From Catonia carolina (lineage: Eukaryota > Arthropoda > Insecta > Hemiptera > Achilidae): a DNA stretch of 64,000 bases. Below are positions 59,609 through 64,000 of this stretch, one piece after another. The notes under the pieces are model-generated. The model saw only the letters and a program-made list of their open reading frames with translations. It was not told where the DNA came from and did not search any database. A program made the translations under genes and the position numbers. Location: assembly GCA_035578175.1 (NCBI GenBank), contig JAQMRL010000022.1, positions 2,728,001 to 2,792,000 on the forward strand, written 5' to 3'. How positions within the stretch are numbered: the first letter of the stretch is position 1; each line of letters starts with the position of its first letter.

Positions 59609-60425
59609 CAGTACTATATAAAACTATTAGAAAAATAATGTAGATTATTTTTATCGAGATAAGTTTAACATTAAAAAAAGTGATGACAGTTTTATTATTA
59701 CATTATACAAAGAAATAATGCTGTTTGTATTATAAATGCGGTAGTTGTAAAGTTACCAAACTAACCCACGTAATTACGCAAAACGTTTGATATGGAATAC
59801 TTAAATAAAGGTTGTAGTATACCATTTCTTATATGCTTTACTCGCTTTCTAAGTTTAACCCTTCTAGAGACAATCTGATTCATACACTACTCTGTTCAAC
59901 GATGACTAGGGAAAAAAGAAATAAGTTGTCTACTTAATACACACCAATTGTCAATCATTAAAATAAAGTTATCTCTTGATAAATGTTTAAAATTATTATA
60001 TCATATTAAGGCCCTTATAATTTGACTTCATTATTTTTTGTTATATTATATAATTATTTTATATAAACACTCGCTATTAAGTCTGTCCAAGACAGGAAAA
60101 CAAAATGTCAAACACATTAAATTCACTTAGTTCTTCTAATAGCCTAATAACTTCGACTAAGTAGTTTACTAAAAATAACCAAGAGACCGGTGACCCAGAG
60201 ATATTTAGGTTAGGATTTTAGTCTTTTAAGTCACTCTAACAGCTTAACCATTAGAGATTACTGTGACTATTGAAACACTTATATACAATATTTTAACTTG
60301 TTAAAATTGCCAGATTAACCTCGAAATTGAACCCGGGGTTTTCCCCCTTTAAAATCTCGACCGGTAACTACTACACCAGCGAGGTACCCTTTACTTTTTT
60401 ATAATTATCACTTCTTTTATAAATT

Positions 60426-61120
60426 ACTAGCATGGCCCGCACGGCTCTGCAAGCGAAACATGTGTAGGACATAATAAATTTTTTGAAAATAAATATCTAA
60501 GAGAAATTGTCTAGCTTCTAGATCGACTGTATTATATACTCCAACGTACACGCATACACTCATTGTTTTGATAAATTCCCCCGCGTATGTCTCCCGCTAA
60601 TCTCCCTTTTCAACTATCTAATTAAACAATAAGTATACACACACACACACACACACACACACATACGACGTTTTGATAATTCTCCCAAATACGTCTCTCG
60701 TCATCATCAAACCCTTCAACTACTTCAACAGCAATACCTACTCAAATGTACATACACACACACAAACGTATGAAAATGTCTTGGGTTCGAATCCCACTCA
60801 AGCACGGCATTTTAATTCGTTACAAAAAATCATTTCATCATCACAGTTGCAACCCAACGTCGTCGCTAATGGCCACAGTAGTTAATGCGATGCAAATAAA
60901 CAAAGAAAAACACACGCACACGCGCGCGCGCACACACACATACACACACACACACATTTATGAAAATCTTAACTAGGACCCTTAGGGTTATCATTTTTGA
61001 AAAGAAAATATTGCTGTAAATATAAATACGAATATGAGGTCAAAATTTCATGAAAATCCGTTGAGTAGTTTAGGAAATTAGCCTGCACAAAAAACACGCT
61101 TTGTCTTTATAATATTAGTA
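60426..61120. mobile_element. Candidate interspersed element with nested SINE
   Basis: Opens ttactagcatggcccgcacg and closes tctttataatattagtat, end motifs commonly seen together in insect interspersed repeats. Contains CA tracts (60635-60662, 60910-60956), a ccgttgagtagttta block, and the SINE fragment at 60781-60910. Class not settled. Confidence 0.4.
60781..60910 (+). mobile_element. SINE fragment with family A head and family B-like tail
   Basis: Starts at the B-box (gggttcgaatcccactcaag), then acaaaaaatcatttcatc, and ends aacgtcgtcgctaatggcc and ttaatgcgatg. Same head-tail combination as 52298-52515. Confidence 0.75.
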
Positions 61121-62524
61121 TTTGTTTGGGACATTATTATTATTATTAGGCATTATTATTATTATAAAAACGTATTATTCTAGTAACTAAATTTTGGACA
61201 GAGTTTTTGGAACATCAGAAGGGAAAACAATAGGTTTAAGACGAATTTCGATAAATAATTTTTATTCTAATATTTACCATAAGTTTAAAAAAGGCTTTAC
61301 ATCCTTAAAAATAGTTAAAATAAGTAAAAATAATAAAACCAAATTTTTTTCTTTAATTTATAATATTATGAAATAGAGCGCTCCCTCAACTACGCTATTT
61401 AAATCTCCAAATTAATTTTATTCAGTATCATTATCGTGACGTGATATCTAAGTTGGAAAATAAAAGAAGAAATTCCATTTTCAGATAACAAAAATATAAT
61501 AATAGTTGTTTGGAGAAAATGAAAGTCTTCGAAACGATAACAGAAGAAAAATACTAATTCTTGTCTTGCGTTTATCACCAACGTTGTGGAAAGGAACTTG
61601 GCTAAAGTCATTGTAAAGTTTTCCAGTCTCTTGGCATTATAACAATAATTCATGGTACAGATAAATTATTACACTTTTCATATTAAAACATATGTAGGCT
61701 CTGGTTTGTACTAGAAACATTTTGTAATACGAATTTCAAGTAAAATTTTAACGAATTTTTTATAAGAAAAACTTATGTCTACCACGGAATAAAATAAGAC
61801 AGTTTCTAGTACTTTTTGTTAACATGACAATGGTTTTCTTCTTCATTACTGTTTCCATAAAACTTGCGTATATTATGAGAATTTTTAACTTTTTTAACAT
61901 GCATACGCAAATTTTTTCTAAACATAATTCTCTTCAGAAACTAATAATTTCAAAACACCGCTTTATTAAGTCTACAGTTTAATCAATTTCAAAAAAGGAG
62001 GCATATTTCGTAATTTCCTTAAGATATACGTATATCCTACCTAGTTAAGTTCTACCTGTCTTACTGATATTAACATCTAACAAATTTTCTCAGCAGTCAC
62101 TAAAGAGACTGGCTTTAAATTTTTACCTCATACTCAGTATCATTTAGTAAAACTTAAGATACAAGAATTTTAAAAATAATATATTTTTTTGAAGGAAATT
62201 TGCTTTCATCATTACCAACATGGAGACATCTAAACTATCAACAAAACATTCATAACTGATTTTAAAAAGAACTTAAAATTCATCACAAATCAATTTTCAT
62301 TAAAAATCCTTCCACCAGAGTTGTATTGTAGTAGACTATAAGAACTGTCTAAAAATTTCAAGTGAATAGCTTCACTAGTTTCTGAGCTGAAGGATCTTTC
62401 ATCTAAAATAAAATTTTTGGGGAAAACGCAATAAAATAAGATATAGGCCTACAAATTTCTAATAAATTTCTAAATAAGGACTAAATACAAATTTAACCTG
62501 TTAAAACTGTACAAAAAAGGTTTT

Positions 62525-62992
62525 TTTCTTCACGTAGTAGTTAAGTCCAGCTACAGCGTTCTTCTCAGAAAATTGCATGATCACCCCCAACGAATTGATC
62601 ACCAAACTATCGGATCCATCACTACCAGGGAATCCGCAACGCAGGTTGAAATGTCAATCTTCCATAAAGTGATTTATTTTACTTTATTTCTTCACTTTTC
62701 TGGTAATGTTGTTATTTATCATTCATGGATCATGAACTTTATCTCATTGAACATATACCAATGGGTGTCACTGTTCTTTTTCATTTATTTTTCTTGTCAT
62801 CCTTTCTCTACTTTTATCAAATTTGCTCGTTGTATCTTAGTACATACATTACAAAAAAATCATATTATCCTTCACCGTCTGCATTAGCAGTAGTTGCAGG
62901 ACAGTCGGACGTTAAACCCCCCAAAAAGTATCTTAGTATATACGTAGTTGCAAATAAAGTTATTAAAGACAAAAAAATTTCTTCACGTAGTA
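62525..62992 (+). mobile_element. Probable retrocopy with poly-A signal and 15-bp TSD
   Basis: tttcttcacgtagta occurs at 62525-62539 and 62978-62992. The enclosed 438 bp ends with AATAAA at about 62952, about 20 bases before an A run at 62971-62977, as expected for a reverse-transcribed polyadenylated RNA. It carries a plus-strand frame from 62540 (VKSSYSVLLRKLHDHPQRID and on) that I do not recognise, and a nested SINE piece. Confidence 0.65.
62832..62942 (+). mobile_element. 5'-truncated SINE family A nested in the retrocopy
   Basis: Body 62847-62927 with ttcaccgtctgcattagcag and gacagtcggacgttaaa. The near-identical gtatcttagta(c/t)ata repeats at 62832-62846 and 62928-62942 are its TSD, so it inserted after the retrocopy formed. 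Confidence 0.8.
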
Positions 62993-63004
62993 TTAATGAA
63001 GCAA

Positions 63005-63325
63005 CCCACACGGTCGGTCTAGTGGTAAATTCGTCGCCGCGAGTCAGCTGTTTAACAGCTGATTTTCAGAGACGAAGGTTCCTGTTTCGTTTTACAAATC
63101 CTAGTAAAGGTAATTACTTTCACTAGGATATGAATACTAGACAGTGGTTAATGGTGTACTTTGATGGTTGGGATTGAATTAACCATACCTTCTCATGAAT
63201 GGTCGCCCTGAGTTTGCATGAGGCAACACATTCATTGCATATCGTCCTCATCTCATTTGGCCACGGCGTTTCTTACTGTTCTTAAATTGAACAGATTCCA
63301 ACGTGCACACATTAGGGATTAAAAA
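63005..63325 (+). mobile_element. tRNA-like SINE, family C
   Basis: Reverse-orientation relative of 17545-17855: acggtcggtctagtggtaaa, cgtcgccgcgagtcagctg, gagacgaaggttcctg, gacagtggttaatggtgtac and an end with catctcatttgg and caacgtgcacacatta. Confidence 0.75.
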
Positions 63326-64000
63326 ATTTAAAAAGCACAATCCAAAGCTACTATAATATCGTTCACGCATGTAAGAAAAAGTATTGCCACCTTTTCATTC
63401 ATTTACAAAAATTAAATGATAAACTTTATAAAGGAAACTTGTAAATGTAGCCCAGATGTAACTAACTCAATATCTTAATGACACAGAATAATTATATAAT
63501 CATAAAAAATTTCTTTTATTAAATTTTCAAAATTTAATAAAATAAATTACAATTTGTAAGTAAAAGATCTATCTAATGGAGCAAAAAATCGAAATTTTTA
63601 CCAAAAGCCCGTTGTTACTCCCCTTAAATTCCAAATTTAATTTAAAATAGTTTTGACTGTTGGTTTCCGGACACACAGTCACAGAGGTGTCATTATTATT
63701 TTTCATCGTATTTATAAAGTGAAAATATGTTAAAATTCTAGAATCTAAAAAAGTATTACATCTTTTTCCCTACCTACATAGTAAGTTTGTAAAATAAGAT
63801 AAATTGAAAAATTATATTATTTATTAGACTGTTACAAAGCCACAAAACGAAGAAAACTTCAAACGTATAAATTGTGAAAATTGGAAAGACAATACCTGAA
63901 ATATTACATTCATGAATACGAAATATTCTATAATTCTAAGCTATGAAGAAAGTACATAAGTTTAGGGACGGATAAAATATTTTCTACTTTAGAACATCTG

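Larger units (their letters stand above)
58577..64000 (-). other. Intron upstream of exon A (partial, over 5.4 kb)
   Basis: Begins at the exon A acceptor and leaves the window. It contains SINEs at 58744, 60781 and 63005, a Tigger-like element at 59084, CA tracts near 60640 and 60930, and a probable retrocopy at 62525-62992. No Cys-rich or TSR exon could be recognised here. 61130-62520 and 63330-64000 look empty. Confidence 0.65.

Noticed and set aside
62540..62670. Minus-strand frame CGFPGSDGSDSLVINSLGVI as an upstream exon of the ADAMTSL gene
   Set aside because: It has no Cys-rich or TSR pattern, and the segment is bounded by a TSD as part of a plus-strand retrocopy.

Overview
This window looks like an AT-rich intronic stretch of an insect-type animal genome. 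It has canonical GT-AG introns of 0.6 to 18 kb, tRNA-derived SINEs, non-LTR retrotransposon remnants, TIR elements and CA/GA/AAT microsatellites. The protein in it is closest to the animal ADAMTS-like family. I could not identify the species. A hemimetabolous insect, possibly a hemipteran, is a guess from intron size and repeat style only.

One host gene crosses the window on the minus strand. Ten exons between 58576 and 1198 join in one open frame of 1748 nt (582 codons plus 2 nt) with compatible splice phases throughout. The product is a secreted ADAMTS-like protein of the ADAMTSL1/ADAMTSL3 type (Drosophila nolo group). In order it has the end of the cysteine-rich module, seven thrombospondin type-1 repeats (TSRs) with two linkers, and the start of an Ig domain. 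Both ends lie outside the window: signal peptide, first TSR and most of the Cys-rich module to the right; the rest of the Ig domain and any C-terminal module to the left. Most remaining reading frames I judged by eye to be chance frames in AT-rich DNA or parts of repeats.

Layout: 1-540 is a fold-back element. 1198-7245 holds four exons. 7246-21195 is a 14-kb intron with SINEs and a tandem pair of a CA-bearing repeat. 21196-25988 holds three exons and a SINE-like retroposon with a clean target-site duplication (TSD). 25989-44201 is an 18-kb intron with LTR-like GC-rich DNA, LINE fragments, more copies of the CA-bearing repeat, a SINE palindrome inside a TIR-bounded segment, and a solo LTR inserted in a LINE remnant. 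44202-47730 holds two exons. 47731-58431 is a 10.7-kb intron with a SINE cluster and a jockey-like reverse transcriptase remnant between inverted retroposons. 58432-58576 is the first visible exon. 58577-64000 is further intron with a Tigger-like element, SINEs and a probable retrocopy that itself carries a SINE.

I see no operon, CRISPR array, functional RNA gene or clearly new multi-gene system. The most notable points are the ADAMTSL protein without a spacer domain, a tandem NAGNAG acceptor, the missing O-fucosylation residue in one TSR, and several datable nested insertions.
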